Source of the DNA: Natronosalvus caseinilyticus
GTDB taxonomy: Archaea; Halobacteriota; Halobacteria; Halobacteriales; Natrialbaceae
Direction: 5' to 3'
Length of the DNA stretch: 64,000 bases
NCBI RefSeq assembly: GCF_017357105.1
Contig: NZ_CP071596.1
Coordinates: 2,294,001-2,358,000 of the forward strand
Below are positions 9,025-17,584 of this stretch, piece after piece. The notes below the pieces were generated by a model, which was not told the DNA's origin, searched no databases, and was given only the letters and a program-made list of their open reading frames with translations. Position numbers and translations under genes: made by a program. The number at the start of each line of letters is the position of its first letter. The stretch's first letter is position 1.

Positions 9025-9492
9025 TTGGGCGACTCGAGGCGCGAGCGCTCAGATCCGGATTCGACGAACGTGCTCACCGCCACCTCCGGCTGGTACCTCC
9101 TCGGCGGCTACTGGCTCTCAGGTCGCGGAACCCGTCGCGTGCAAGTCGGCGAACTCGCCGAACGGCTGTCGGTCGCGCCGGCCAGCGTCACCGAGATGGT
9201 CGACGTACTCGCCGACGCCGCACTTCTCGAGACGGAACCTTACGCCGGGTTCGAACTGACCGACTGCGGAACGGCACACGCGGAAGCGCTGGCGTGGCGT
9301 CAGTGCGTCGTCGCCACCTTCTTCGACCGTACGCTCTCGTACGCCATCGACGACGAGACCGCCTACCGTATCGGGTACGAACTCCCGAGGCGAGGACTCG
9401 TCCGCCTCGAGGAGCGTATCGACCGGACCAGCGAACGAACGTGTCGTCGTCTGGCCGACGACGGGACGTGCCTCGTTAGAACGTTCGGATAG
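9025..9492 (+). CDS. DtxR/MntR-like metal-dependent transcriptional regulator
   Basis: A 155-aa protein. RRVQVGELAERLSVAPASVTEMVDVLADAALLETEPYAGFELTDCGTAHAEALAWRQCVVATFFDRTL matches the winged-helix and start of the dimerisation domain of the DtxR family (compare the family pattern Y.G..LT..G...A). The canonical LVEYEPYKGV segment is degenerate and Cys residues occur at positions (DCG, QCV) that may contribute to a metal site. The start is uncertain: the first about 15 residues are Arg/Ser-rich and unlike the family, so a downstream GTG (protein starting VLTATSGWYLL) may be used. Position after fetAB suggests iron or manganese sensing. Confidence 0.78.
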   Translation: MGDSRRERSDPDSTNVLTATSGWYLLGGYWLSGRGTRRVQVGELAERLSVAPASVTEMVDVLADAALLETEPYAGFELTDCGTAHAEALAWRQCVVATFFDRTLSYAIDDETAYRIGYELPRRGLVRLEERIDRTSERTCRRLADDGTCLVRTFG

Positions 9493-9667
9493 CCCGATAG
9501 CCCGCAGAAGGCCGTGAATCGCTACCCACCTGTTCTCGTCGGATACTGCAAGAGACGAGCGTCGAGGGCGGAACTCGAGTCGCTCCCGAGGCCCTTTCCC
9601 GAAATCGATTCGCCGTAGAAACGGGCGGGGGTGGGGCCTTTTATCGTGTCGTCCCATGAGTACCACT

Positions 9668-10021
9668 ATGCCAGGTGGGCTGGACCCGACTGAGGAATAC
9701 GATGGTTCCATCAGAGTTCGATTGTTGGACGATACTGACGGAATTGAAGAGGTTCGGTGTGCGTCCTATTATGACGCGATAGCGGTGGTGAAGGAAAATC
9801 AACACGACGTCACTGCAGCGAAAATCATCGACCGCGACGACGAGGTCGTGTTCACCTCGGTCGATACGCGCATCGAAGACTGGGCGGCCGAGTGGGAACA
9901 CGCGAAGCGGAGCCTCTCCGTAACCGTCGAAGATTACGACTGTCCCTACGATAATATCGCCTGCTTCGCTGACGACCTCTGTGTCCAGTGTAAGATGGAC
10001 AAGGTGCAAAACGAGTACTGA
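9668..10021 (+). CDS. Small conserved haloarchaeal protein with C-terminal Cys cluster
   Basis: A soluble acidic protein of 117 aa of unrecognised family. The body is an alpha/beta pattern, and the C-terminus carries CPYDNIACFADDLCVQCKMD, four Cys in a CX7CX5CX2C arrangement that would suit zinc or an iron-sulphur cluster. The ATG at 9668 is preferred over 9656 because a TATA-like TTTTATC at 9639-9645 lies about 27 nt upstream. It stands alone between the metal regulator and the UspA gene. No function is proposed. Confidence 0.7.
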   Translation: MPGGLDPTEEYDGSIRVRLLDDTDGIEEVRCASYYDAIAVVKENQHDVTAAKIIDRDDEVVFTSVDTRIEDWAAEWEHAKRSLSVTVEDYDCPYDNIACFADDLCVQCKMDKVQNEY

Positions 10022-10094
10022 CGCGGCCTGCTGGTCAGGTCACTCTCTCAAACGAGGTACAGCAAAACTCGTTGGGCTATAGAAATCCGCCGGT

Positions 10095-10538
10095 CTATAC
10101 GACCCCATCGGCGCTACGGACGACGAACACCGGAATCGGGGACTTGTCGACGACCCGTTCGGAGACGCTCCCCATCGTAATCCGTTTCTCTCGAGGACTC
10201 TTCCCGTGAGTGCCGATGACGATCAGATCGACGTCGTGAGTCTCGGCGTACTCGAGGATCGTTTTGGCTGGTGTGCCGCGCTCGACCGCCTCGACTCCCT
10301 CGAGTCCGGCCTCCGACGCTCGGTCGGTGACGTCGGCGACGGCCGCTTCACTCTCGCGTTCGAGTTGGACCTTGATTTCCTCGCGCGTCTCGCCCGTTGC
10401 TGCTTGGACGATCCGCGTGTCGATGACCGACAGCGCGTGGACCCTCGCATCGTTGTCGGCAGCGATCGGAAGGGCGTGCTCGAGTGTCTGATCGATAGTG
10501 GCGCTCCCGTCTGTCGGAATGAGGATCTCGTCGTACAT
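10095..10538 (-). CDS. Universal stress protein (UspA family)
   Basis: A 147-aa single-domain Usp protein starting MYDEILIPTDGS. The second conserved block VDLIVIGTHGKSPREKRITMGSVSERV is the ATP-binding GxxG...GS motif of the MJ0577-like subgroup, with one extra residue in the spacer. Members bind ATP or AMP and act in stress physiology, but the exact role is usually unknown. It is monocistronic. The following 0.9 kb is free of clear genes. Confidence 0.92.
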   Translation of the reverse strand: MYDEILIPTDGSATIDQTLEHALPIAADNDARVHALSVIDTRIVQAATGETREEIKVQLERESEAAVADVTDRASEAGLEGVEAVERGTPAKTILEYAETHDVDLIVIGTHGKSPREKRITMGSVSERVVDKSPIPVFVVRSADGVV

Positions 10539-10864
10539 TGTCGGTCTCTGTATCGATTGACACGCCCTGCAGTGAAAAAGACACGTTCCGCCACTCGCTC
10601 GAGCGTGAGGGGCATTTCAATCGCTGCAAACGGATCTCGGTGGTGGCCTTCGACGGGTCACGCGAAAGCGTACGTGAATCTCGAGGAAGCGCGCAACCCG
10701 CATATCCGCTTTGTGGAATCCTCGCCCTTTATCGCGGAGAGGATGTTAATCTGTCGTGCACGCACGAGAGCATTGCTATCGTGTGTCTCAGTAGAACGAG
10801 TTGTGTGGTGAGGTCGACGAAGCCGTCTCGAGCCGGTATTAATGCTTTTCTACCACTATCCGCA

Positions 10865-10887
10865 GAGATTAGTATTGGTCTAATCTC
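10865..10887. repeat. Perfect inverted repeat GAGATTAG-N7-CTAATCTC
   Basis: Two 8-bp arms (10865-10872 and 10880-10887) are exact reverse complements with a 7-nt spacer, immediately followed by ACAATATAACT, which resembles a forward-strand TATA element. It could be an operator, or a stem in a transcript. No adjacent gene on the plus strand is recognised. Confidence 0.5.
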
Positions 10888-11163
10888 ACAATATAACTGG
10901 GGCGAACCGGTTTCCTCGTGTCGTCGACTTTGATGATGCGACAGCGACCCAGAACGGAGTTCCTGAGTCGGTCGATCGAGCAATACGTTCCTTCTGAAGC
11001 GTATTCCTGGTTGTCGGCTACGACAATTCCCTGCTCTCATTAGAACAGAGCTGGGCGGTCAACGGTCCGTCGACTACGCTCCAAACGAACCTTGTGTCGT
11101 CGAGTTTCGCGTTGTATGCTTTCCTATCGAGTGGGGAGGAAGTCGAGAGCGTATCTGGAATTA

Positions 11164-11184
11164 TAGTGTGTATTATATACACTA
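11164..11184. repeat. 21-bp near-perfect palindrome in AT-rich DNA
   Basis: The sequence TAGTGTGTATTATATACACTA pairs at 9 of 10 positions around its central T. It lies in non-coding DNA about 260 bp past the end of the GNAT gene and may be an operator or part of a promoter. No regulated gene is apparent. Confidence 0.45.
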
Positions 11185-11446
11185 CTAAGGATGACGACGA
11201 CCAAACCAAACTCAAAGCTGACAATTTTTGACGAAAGCTTCTGATCGTGACGCAGATACTTACACGCTCGTGACTGTGATTCGCGGTTCGGTCGCTCGTC
11301 GCGCCTCGAGAACCAGGGGCGAGAACCACTCGACCGAGTTCGTAACGGCCGTGGCTTTCCTGTCCAAACGGCCACTCGATATCAATTGTGGACGAGACGC
11401 TATGAGACCGCTAACAGCCCATTTCGTGAGACGAAGCGGAATCGAA

Positions 11447-12334
11447 TCAGCCGAACGCGAAATCGAGAAATCCGTGGACCGATTCGGCGGCCAGCGCCGG
11501 TTCGCGGTCCGGATACGTCATCCGCACGAGTTCTCGCTCGCGGGAGAGCCCGAACGTCTCGAGGGAGGTCGTGGTTGGACCTCGTTCCGGTGAATCGACG
11601 ATCACCGCCTCACCAGCGAGGTCGGCCGAAACGGCCCGGAGCAGGTGATCGATCACGGATGGCTCGATCGCCACGAGCGGCCCGATCTGCCAGTGCGTTC
11701 TCCCCGGTCGAACGATTGCGTAGCCCTCGACCCCGGACGACGTTCGCGAGTAGAACCCGCGAACCTCGGACTCGGCGAACAGTTCCTCGAGTAGCGTGCT
11801 CCGGTCGACACCGACGTGGCGGCGATCGAACTCGAGGACGGCGTCGACGTCCGGAGGGGTGAGGCGTTCGATGGTCTCCTTACCGTGTCCCGGTTCCTGG
11901 TCGTCCGCTACGTCTTCTGGCCGGAGAAGGGTACCCTGCCAGCGGAACACGGGTTCGACGCGCTCGAACCCGTCGTTTCGGTAGATCGGTTCTCCGAGGT
12001 GTGTCGCGTCGAGGCCGACGAGGTCGCCCCCGTTCTCGCGTGCGTACTCGAGTCCGTGTTCGAAGATTCGACTACCAAACCCCTGTCCCCTGTGGGCTTC
12101 GTCGACGAGCACCATCCCGATCCAGCTGACGTCCGCTCCGTCGCCGTCAGCACCGTAGGTGATCACGGTCGTCGTCGCGACGAGTTCGCCGTCGACGGTG
12201 CCGGCGAAACAGCCCGCTGGACAGCAGGTGAGCAGCCGCTCCCAGTCGGCGGGTAGCTGGTTCCAGCCGGCCTGCGTCGAGAGGGCCAGCGCGTCGTCGA
12301 GGTCGTCGGCCGTGAGTGGTCGTATCTCGAGCAT
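11447..12334 (-). CDS. Two-domain GNAT-family N-acetyltransferase
   Basis: A 295-aa protein. The N-terminal GNAT domain runs from MLEIRPLTADDLDDALALS through the acetyl-CoA loop VLVDEAHRGQGFGSRIFEHGL (R/Q-x-x-G-x-G/A form) to IYRNDGFERVEPVFRW. The second half (about residues 150-290) continues as a GNAT-like partner domain, a layout common in haloarchaeal and bacterial YitH/Eis-like enzymes. The ATG at 12334 gives the standard GNAT N-terminus; the longer open frame to 12547 adds Arg/Ser-rich non-family sequence. The substrate is unknown. It lies just outside the carbohydrate region and on the same strand as the IclR gene. Confidence 0.85.
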   Translation of the reverse strand: MLEIRPLTADDLDDALALSTQAGWNQLPADWERLLTCCPAGCFAGTVDGELVATTTVITYGADGDGADVSWIGMVLVDEAHRGQGFGSRIFEHGLEYARENGGDLVGLDATHLGEPIYRNDGFERVEPVFRWQGTLLRPEDVADDQEPGHGKETIERLTPPDVDAVLEFDRRHVGVDRSTLLEELFAESEVRGFYSRTSSGVEGYAIVRPGRTHWQIGPLVAIEPSVIDHLLRAVSADLAGEAVIVDSPERGPTTTSLETFGLSRERELVRMTYPDREPALAAESVHGFLDFAFG

Positions 12335-12640
12335 TCGATGGGAATGGATGTTCCAGAACGAACATAGTTCTGGCGGTTGGGGTGGAGAGACCCTGATTTT
12401 GGGCAAGAGGAGAGCCTGTGCCGCCCAATTGCAACGCTCTCGGGGATATCCAGACGACGGGCACGTGCTCCAGTCGCGTCCGACCGTCTCCCGAACGACG
12501 TCTCGTCTGTTTCGACCTAGTACGGCCCCGTTTCGACGAATCAGCACGGGGCCCGTCCGAGACGTACGGAGTTCCGTTTCGAGTGTCCCTGATGCCGGCG
12601 TGTCCCTTCGCCGACGGCGTTCACGGAGACGGAAACGCGT

Positions 12641-13402
12641 TCACAGCGAGGTAATGTTGATCTCGATGATGTTGACTGCCCGCCGAATCATCTCCGGTAT
12701 TTCCGTCTCGAGGCGTTCCTCGTCCATCCGGCGCACCGGACCGATGATGCTGATCGCGCCGTAGATCGTCCCGTCCTGGTCGCGGATCGGCGCGCCGACG
12801 CCGACGAGCCCCTGGATCGTCTCGCCGTGGTTGTACGCGATTCCGCTCTCACGAATCGTCTCGAGTTCCGTGCGTAACGCCTCCTCGTCGGTGATCGTGT
12901 TCGGGGTGAAGGCGTCGAACTCCATGTCCTGGATGAGCCGGTCGCGCTCGTTCGCTGGCATGAACGCGAGCATCGCCTTCCCGACAGCGGTGTGGTAGAG
13001 GGCGTTTCGATACCCGACGTAGATCTCGGTCTGGACGGCATTTGCGCCCTGGGCCGTGTACAGACATATTCCTTCGCCGTCTTCTTCGACGGTGAATAGC
13101 GCCATCTCTCCGGACTCTTCGGCGAGTGTGTCGACCTCCGTCGTCGCGATGTCGTAGATGTCGATGCGGTTCTTCGCGTAGTGGGCGAGGTCGATGAACC
13201 GCAATCCCAGTTTGTACTCGCCACTCTCGTTGACGACGTACCCACCTTCTTCGAGGGTCGCCAGGTGGCAGTGGGCAGTCCCCTTCGAGACGCCGATCTC
13301 CCTGGCGACCTCCGTGACGCGGGCCCCACCGGTGTCCCGGAGCATATCCACGATCTCGAGGGAGCGCTGGACCGCCTGAACCGGATTCTTTGCTTCGGCC
13401 AT
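12641..13402 (-). CDS. IclR-family transcriptional regulator
   Basis: A 253-aa regulator. VQRSLEIVDMLRDTGGARVTEVAREIGVSKGTAHCHLATLEEGGYVV is the N-terminal helix-turn-helix, and the C-terminal IclR effector domain contains YHTAVGKAMLAFMP, GIAYNHGETIQGLVGVGAPIRD and YGAISIIGPVRRM. IclR proteins sense small carboxylates or sugar acids and control catabolic genes in haloarchaea as in bacteria. It sits at the left edge of the carbohydrate region, so it is a good candidate for its local regulator. A palindrome at its own promoter (13434-13452) suggests autoregulation. Confidence 0.92.
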   Translation of the reverse strand: MAEAKNPVQAVQRSLEIVDMLRDTGGARVTEVAREIGVSKGTAHCHLATLEEGGYVVNESGEYKLGLRFIDLAHYAKNRIDIYDIATTEVDTLAEESGEMALFTVEEDGEGICLYTAQGANAVQTEIYVGYRNALYHTAVGKAMLAFMPANERDRLIQDMEFDAFTPNTITDEEALRTELETIRESGIAYNHGETIQGLVGVGAPIRDQDGTIYGAISIIGPVRRMDEERLETEIPEMIRRAVNIIEINITSL

Positions 13403-13427
13403 ACCTGGCTAATGGGCGCATGTGAAA

Positions 13428-13452
13428 GATAAATGTTTGGCTCTGCTAAACA
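13428..13452 (-). promoter_or_regulatory. IclR promoter with overlapping inverted-repeat operator candidate
   Basis: On the reverse strand a TATA-like CATTTATC (13428-13435) precedes the IclR start at 13402 by about 29 nt. It abuts the inverted repeat TGTTTAGC-AGA-GCCAAACA (13434-13452), whose 8-bp arms match at 7 positions. An operator just upstream of the TATA box, over the BRE, fits negative autoregulation. Confidence 0.5.
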
Positions 13453-13694
13453 CACTCAAATGACATCTACTGGAGCGCGTTTGCCCTCGATATGCACTCC
13501 ATAGATCCAGTATTACGTTATGTCACGGGACGACCATCGGTCCAGTCGGAGTCCGTATCGGCCTCGAATCGGCGGGACGTATTTCGACTGGCGTTTCAGG
13601 TACGACGGACTGTCCACGACCGGCTCGAGGAGGGAAAGCTGGTCGCGGATTCGTCCGCTCACCGGCTGGAGAGGTGATGGAGAGATTAGATCGG

Positions 13695-15752
13695 CTACTG
13701 GCCGGTCAGATTCCCAGTCACGAACTTGTCTTCGTCACTCGCGCTCCCGTGGAATGACACGTCGCCACAGACGTTGTTCTGGATCCACAGACCCTCGACC
13801 TCCGCCTCCAGTTCGTTGGCGAAGTCGATGTCTGTGTTGGCACCGCCGACGGTGTTACAGGCCGTCACCCACAGGTTGGAGACGGTGCCGTCGGCACCGT
13901 GGTGGCCGATGGGAGGCGCGTCTGCCTTCGCGTCGACGTCGACGACGCGGACGTCGGAGACGTCGCCGCTCGTGGCGACGGACCGGCCGCTCCCGTGCAG
14001 CGTACCGGTCACCGATACGTTCCGTGAGCGTTCGATCGTCACGTCGCTGGCGGCGGTATCGTTGTTCAGGACGTCGACCTCGAGGGTCACGTTCTCGGCG
14101 TCTCCGACGTAGACCACGTCGTCCGTGAAGCTTCCTGAGACATCCCCGGAAACGGAGACGTTCTCCGCTCCGGCGAGATTGAGGGCAACGTCGTCGTTCC
14201 CGCCGCGACCGACGATGGAGACAGATTCGAACTTCGAGTTTCGAAGATTGCCGTTTACGACGTTCGCGCCAGTCCCGGCAAACGTCTCGAGTTCGCATCC
14301 CTCGAGTGTGAGGTTCGATGCCTGGCCGTACGGGGTATTGACGGCGGCGGGGCGACCGACGACGGTCGTTCCGAACGCCTTCACGTGACTCTGGTTGGGC
14401 GACAGCGAGAGTCCGTATCCGGCGTGGTACTTGTCGTGGAGTATCTCCTCGGCGCCTTCGATCCGGCCGCCGTAGACCTCGTAGGCGCCGTAGACCTGCT
14501 GCGTGGCGTTCGAGTGAAAGCAGATGCCGTGGAGGTACGCGTTCCTGATCCGCGGGTCGAAGATTCTGACCACGTTCGACCCGGCGTTGATGTCGATCCC
14601 GCGCCGGCAGGTGTCGATCGACGGGCGCACGACCGTCGGGTCCGTACTGCCGCGAAATTGGAAGGGTTCCCAGTGGGAAGACGCTCGACCCTCAGGGAGG
14701 ACCGGTTTCGTCGCCTCGCAGTCGACCATCACCGTTCGGAGCGAGTGGATGTCGACGAACGGGAACCCGACGTAGTTCTCGGCAGTGCAGTTGATGAACT
14801 TGCAGTCGCGTGCGTAGGCGCTCATCAGGAAGCCCTCGGTCTCGTCCTCGCCGCCGCCGTCGGTCAGGTGCATGTCGACGAACCGGCCACCGACGACCGA
14901 GTCCAGCAGGAACACGCCGGCGTTACCCGCGCCGTGGTCGTAGTTCAGGCCGCGGTCGAGATAGAGCGTCGACCCGTCGATTTCGCGGATGACGGCCCTC
15001 GTTGGGCAGGTGCCACGCCCGGCGGTGCCGCCCCAGGAAAGCGTCGGCGAGTTGTTGTACTTCGACTCCGAGATCGTGACGTCGTCGCCGACGCTGAACG
15101 GCGAGACGTCCTCGACTTCGATCCGCTGATCGCCTTCGCTGACGTCAGTCGCGTTGACCGTATCGCCGCCGAAGTCGCTGACGGCAGTCCAGTTACCGAA
15201 CGAGATGAAGTGCGCGTACGCCCCGTACCCGACGCCGGTGACCCGCAGTTTCGATCCCGTGCCGAGAACCGTCACGTAGTCCTCGAAGATCTCGTGTTCG
15301 CCGTCGAACCAGTACTCCCCGTCGGTCATCACCAGGGTGTCGCCGTCGCTCAGATCGTCGATCGCCGCGTCGAGTGCGTCGTCCGACGGTTCCTCACCCG
15401 TCGGATCTGCACCGTAGTCGTCGATGTCGATCACGTCAACCAGTGTACTGTCGGCGTTCAACACGCCCTCGTCGACGCTGAGGTTCTGCCCGGCAAAATC
15501 CGAGATCCGTTCTGACGTCGCCGCCATCTCGAGTCCGCCCAGAGCGAGCAAATCGTGGCCATCGGCGTTTACGTCGCCTTCCCAGCGGGTCCACGGCTGT
15601 TTGCTTCGCTCCTGCGCACCGACCTGGCCACTCACCAATCCGAGGCCGGCCAACCCCAGTGCGCTCATCGCCGCTCGTCGACTCAATGTACTGCCAACCG
15701 TGCCGTCACGGTCGGATACGTCTGTCTCTCCCCGTTCGCTAGCATCAGTCAT
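13695..15752 (-). CDS. Tat-exported right-handed beta-helix protein (large member)
   Basis: A 685-aa extracellular protein. An acidic leader precedes the Tat motif SRRAAMSALGLAGLGLVSG (RR at 25-26). Next comes the module WTRWEGDVNADGHDLLALGGLEMAATSERISDFAGQNLSVDEGVL, which is shared with the two proteins at 32.9 and 34.9 kb. From about residue 100 (IDIDDYGADPTGEEPSDDALDAAI, the usual opening of pectate-lyase-3-like helices) the rest is a parallel beta-helix with many short Asn/Asp/Ser-rich coils. Such proteins are polysaccharide lyases, hydrolases or adhesins, and no catalytic set is assignable. ATG 15752 is preferred because it starts the typical Asp/Ser-rich leader and an AT-rich promoter-like stretch (15780-15802) lies just upstream. 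Confidence 0.85.
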   Translation of the reverse strand: MTDASERGETDVSDRDGTVGSTLSRRAAMSALGLAGLGLVSGQVGAQERSKQPWTRWEGDVNADGHDLLALGGLEMAATSERISDFAGQNLSVDEGVLNADSTLVDVIDIDDYGADPTGEEPSDDALDAAIDDLSDGDTLVMTDGEYWFDGEHEIFEDYVTVLGTGSKLRVTGVGYGAYAHFISFGNWTAVSDFGGDTVNATDVSEGDQRIEVEDVSPFSVGDDVTISESKYNNSPTLSWGGTAGRGTCPTRAVIREIDGSTLYLDRGLNYDHGAGNAGVFLLDSVVGGRFVDMHLTDGGGEDETEGFLMSAYARDCKFINCTAENYVGFPFVDIHSLRTVMVDCEATKPVLPEGRASSHWEPFQFRGSTDPTVVRPSIDTCRRGIDINAGSNVVRIFDPRIRNAYLHGICFHSNATQQVYGAYEVYGGRIEGAEEILHDKYHAGYGLSLSPNQSHVKAFGTTVVGRPAAVNTPYGQASNLTLEGCELETFAGTGANVVNGNLRNSKFESVSIVGRGGNDDVALNLAGAENVSVSGDVSGSFTDDVVYVGDAENVTLEVDVLNNDTAASDVTIERSRNVSVTGTLHGSGRSVATSGDVSDVRVVDVDAKADAPPIGHHGADGTVSNLWVTACNTVGGANTDIDFANELEAEVEGLWIQNNVCGDVSFHGSASDEDKFVTGNLTGQ

Positions 15753-16050
15753 GGTAGCCAATGACAACCACCGCACTGTGGTAATTAAATTTAACTTAAA
15801 TTGATTGACAACAGTCTGTGAACGTTCAATCCAATCCACGCTCAGGAGAACGGTCACATGGCCGATGTTGAGCGCCCAGTTCCTCTCTCGTGACTGACGA
15901 CGTCAGTCGTCTGATCTCGAGACTCAGCCGCGGGCACGTCGTCTCAATCGAGAGCGCTTGACCACACGCCCCGTTTCCCGACCATGCCGCCCGACCGCCT
16001 CGTTGGCCCCAATCACGCACACTTATGTCTCTCCTGGCACTGCTCCCGGT

Positions 16051-17499
16051 ATGGAAATTGAAGTCGTCCGTGCCGACCAGTACGTGCGCAACAACGACAC
16101 CCGAATGCCGTTTCACTTCGGCAACGTCGTCGCGACCGAGGGAGCCCACCACTTTCTCGATATCGAGATCGCGGTCGACGGCGAGCGGGTGACGGGCGTC
16201 TCGATGGTCGGAATCGCCCCAATGTGGTTTCTCAAGGATCCCGACCTCTCGCTGGTCGAACAGAACGAGCGCCTGCTCGAGGTGTTCACCGCTGCCTGTG
16301 ACCACGCCCGTGACCTCGAGCCCGCACCGACCGTCTTCGACCTCTGGCACGACCTCTACGAGCGCCAGCGTCAGTGGGCCGCCGACACCGAACACCCGCC
16401 GCTGCTCTGGGGCTACGGCGTGAGCATGGTCGAGCAGGCACTCGTCGACGCCTTCTGTCGCCATCAGGACATCACCTTCGCGGACGGAATCCGCAACGGC
16501 GCCTTCGGGGTCGACCCCGGACGAATCTACCCCGAACTCGAGGGGGAATCGCTCACCACGTACCTGCCCGAGAACCCGACTCGAGAAGCGGCCGTTCGCC
16601 ACACGGTCGGACTGGCGGATCCGCTCCGGCGGGACGAAATCGATGCGACGAACCGGCTCGAGGACGGACTCCCGCAGGCCCTCGAGGAGTACGTCGAGCG
16701 CGACGGAATATCCCACTTCAAGATCAAACTCTCGGCGGACGAAGCGCGCGACGCAGACCGACTCGCCCAAATCGGTGCGGTTCTCGAGGAGGGGGCACAC
16801 GACACGTATCTCTGCACGCTCGACGCGAACGAGCAGTACGATAGCGTCCGCGTCTTCAAAGAGCAGTGGGAACGCCACGCCGACGATCCGGCCCTCGCCG
16901 CCGTCTTCGATCACGTGGCCTACGTCGAACAGCCGCTCCCACGCGAGCAGGCGCTCACCGACGAGACGCGCGAGGTCCTCTCCGAGTGGAGTGACAGTCC
17001 GCCGATCATCATCGACGAGTCCGACGATCGGCTGGACAGTGCCGGACGCGCCCTCGAGTGTGGCTACGCCGGCACGAGCCACAAGAACTGCAAGGGCGTC
17101 TTCAAGGGCGTCGTCAACGCCTGTCTCATCGAGAAACGCCGCCGCGAGACGGATGGCGACTACGTCATGAGCGGGGAGGACCTCACCACGATCGGTCCGG
17201 TCGAATTGCTCCACGACCTGGCGGTGATGGGGACGCTCGGACTGGATCACATCGAACGCAACGGCCACCACTACTATCGCGGCCTGAGCTTTCTCCCCGA
17301 GGACCTCCAGGAGACGCTCCTCGAGGCCCACGGCGACCTCTACGAGCGTCACGAGGATGGATTCGCCGCGCTCGACGTCGCGGACGGTCACATGCAATTC
17401 GGAAGCGTAATCGACGCGCCGTTCGGCCGGCGTTTCGAACTCGATCCGTCGCGGTTCACGCCGCTCGAGGCGTGGGAAATCGAGTCGATGTACGAGTAG
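16051..17499 (+). CDS. Enolase-superfamily protein (mandelate racemase/muconate lactonising-like), probable sugar-acid dehydratase
   Basis: A 482-aa cytoplasmic protein. The TIM-barrel motifs of the superfamily are visible in order: the K-x-K base FKIKL (Lys 224 and 226), LDANEQY (metal ligand Asp 258), YVEQPL (Glu 293) and IIIDESDD (Asp 322), then TSHKNCKGV, in place of the usual His/Asp block. Typical relatives dehydrate sugar acids to 2-keto-3-deoxy acids. The length exceeds the usual 370-420 aa, with an extended N-terminal capping domain. The ATG at 16051 was chosen because a CTTATG box lies about 28 nt upstream and the preceding frame is Arg/Pro-rich. It is transcribed convergently to the epimerase gene at 17.6 kb. 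Confidence 0.85.
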   Translation: MEIEVVRADQYVRNNDTRMPFHFGNVVATEGAHHFLDIEIAVDGERVTGVSMVGIAPMWFLKDPDLSLVEQNERLLEVFTAACDHARDLEPAPTVFDLWHDLYERQRQWAADTEHPPLLWGYGVSMVEQALVDAFCRHQDITFADGIRNGAFGVDPGRIYPELEGESLTTYLPENPTREAAVRHTVGLADPLRRDEIDATNRLEDGLPQALEEYVERDGISHFKIKLSADEARDADRLAQIGAVLEEGAHDTYLCTLDANEQYDSVRVFKEQWERHADDPALAAVFDHVAYVEQPLPREQALTDETREVLSEWSDSPPIIIDESDDRLDSAGRALECGYAGTSHKNCKGVFKGVVNACLIEKRRRETDGDYVMSGEDLTTIGPVELLHDLAVMGTLGLDHIERNGHHYYRGLSFLPEDLQETLLEAHGDLYERHEDGFAALDVADGHMQFGSVIDAPFGRRFELDPSRFTPLEAWEIESMYE

Positions 17500-17584
17500 G
17501 TACGGGCTCTCGAGTCGGGTCGAACTGGGATTCGAACATCGATGCGGCCAGGAGAAGGAATCGCCTCCCTGTCAGCGGCCCCTC

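Larger units (their letters stand above)
10539..11446. other. 908-bp intergenic region with two palindromes, no convincing gene
   Basis: No reading frame on either strand has haloarchaeal protein character. The middle part (10860-11230) is AT-rich against its surroundings and holds two inverted repeats, listed separately. A 36-codon open frame from ATG 10933 to TAG 11043 exists downstream of a TATA-like ACAATATAACT, but nothing else supports it. Confidence 0.5.

Noticed and set aside
15826-17397. A 523-codon open frame antisense to the enolase-family gene
   Set aside because: It mirrors the codon pattern of the real gene on the other strand, has no family motif, and such long antisense frames are common in GC-rich haloarchaeal DNA.
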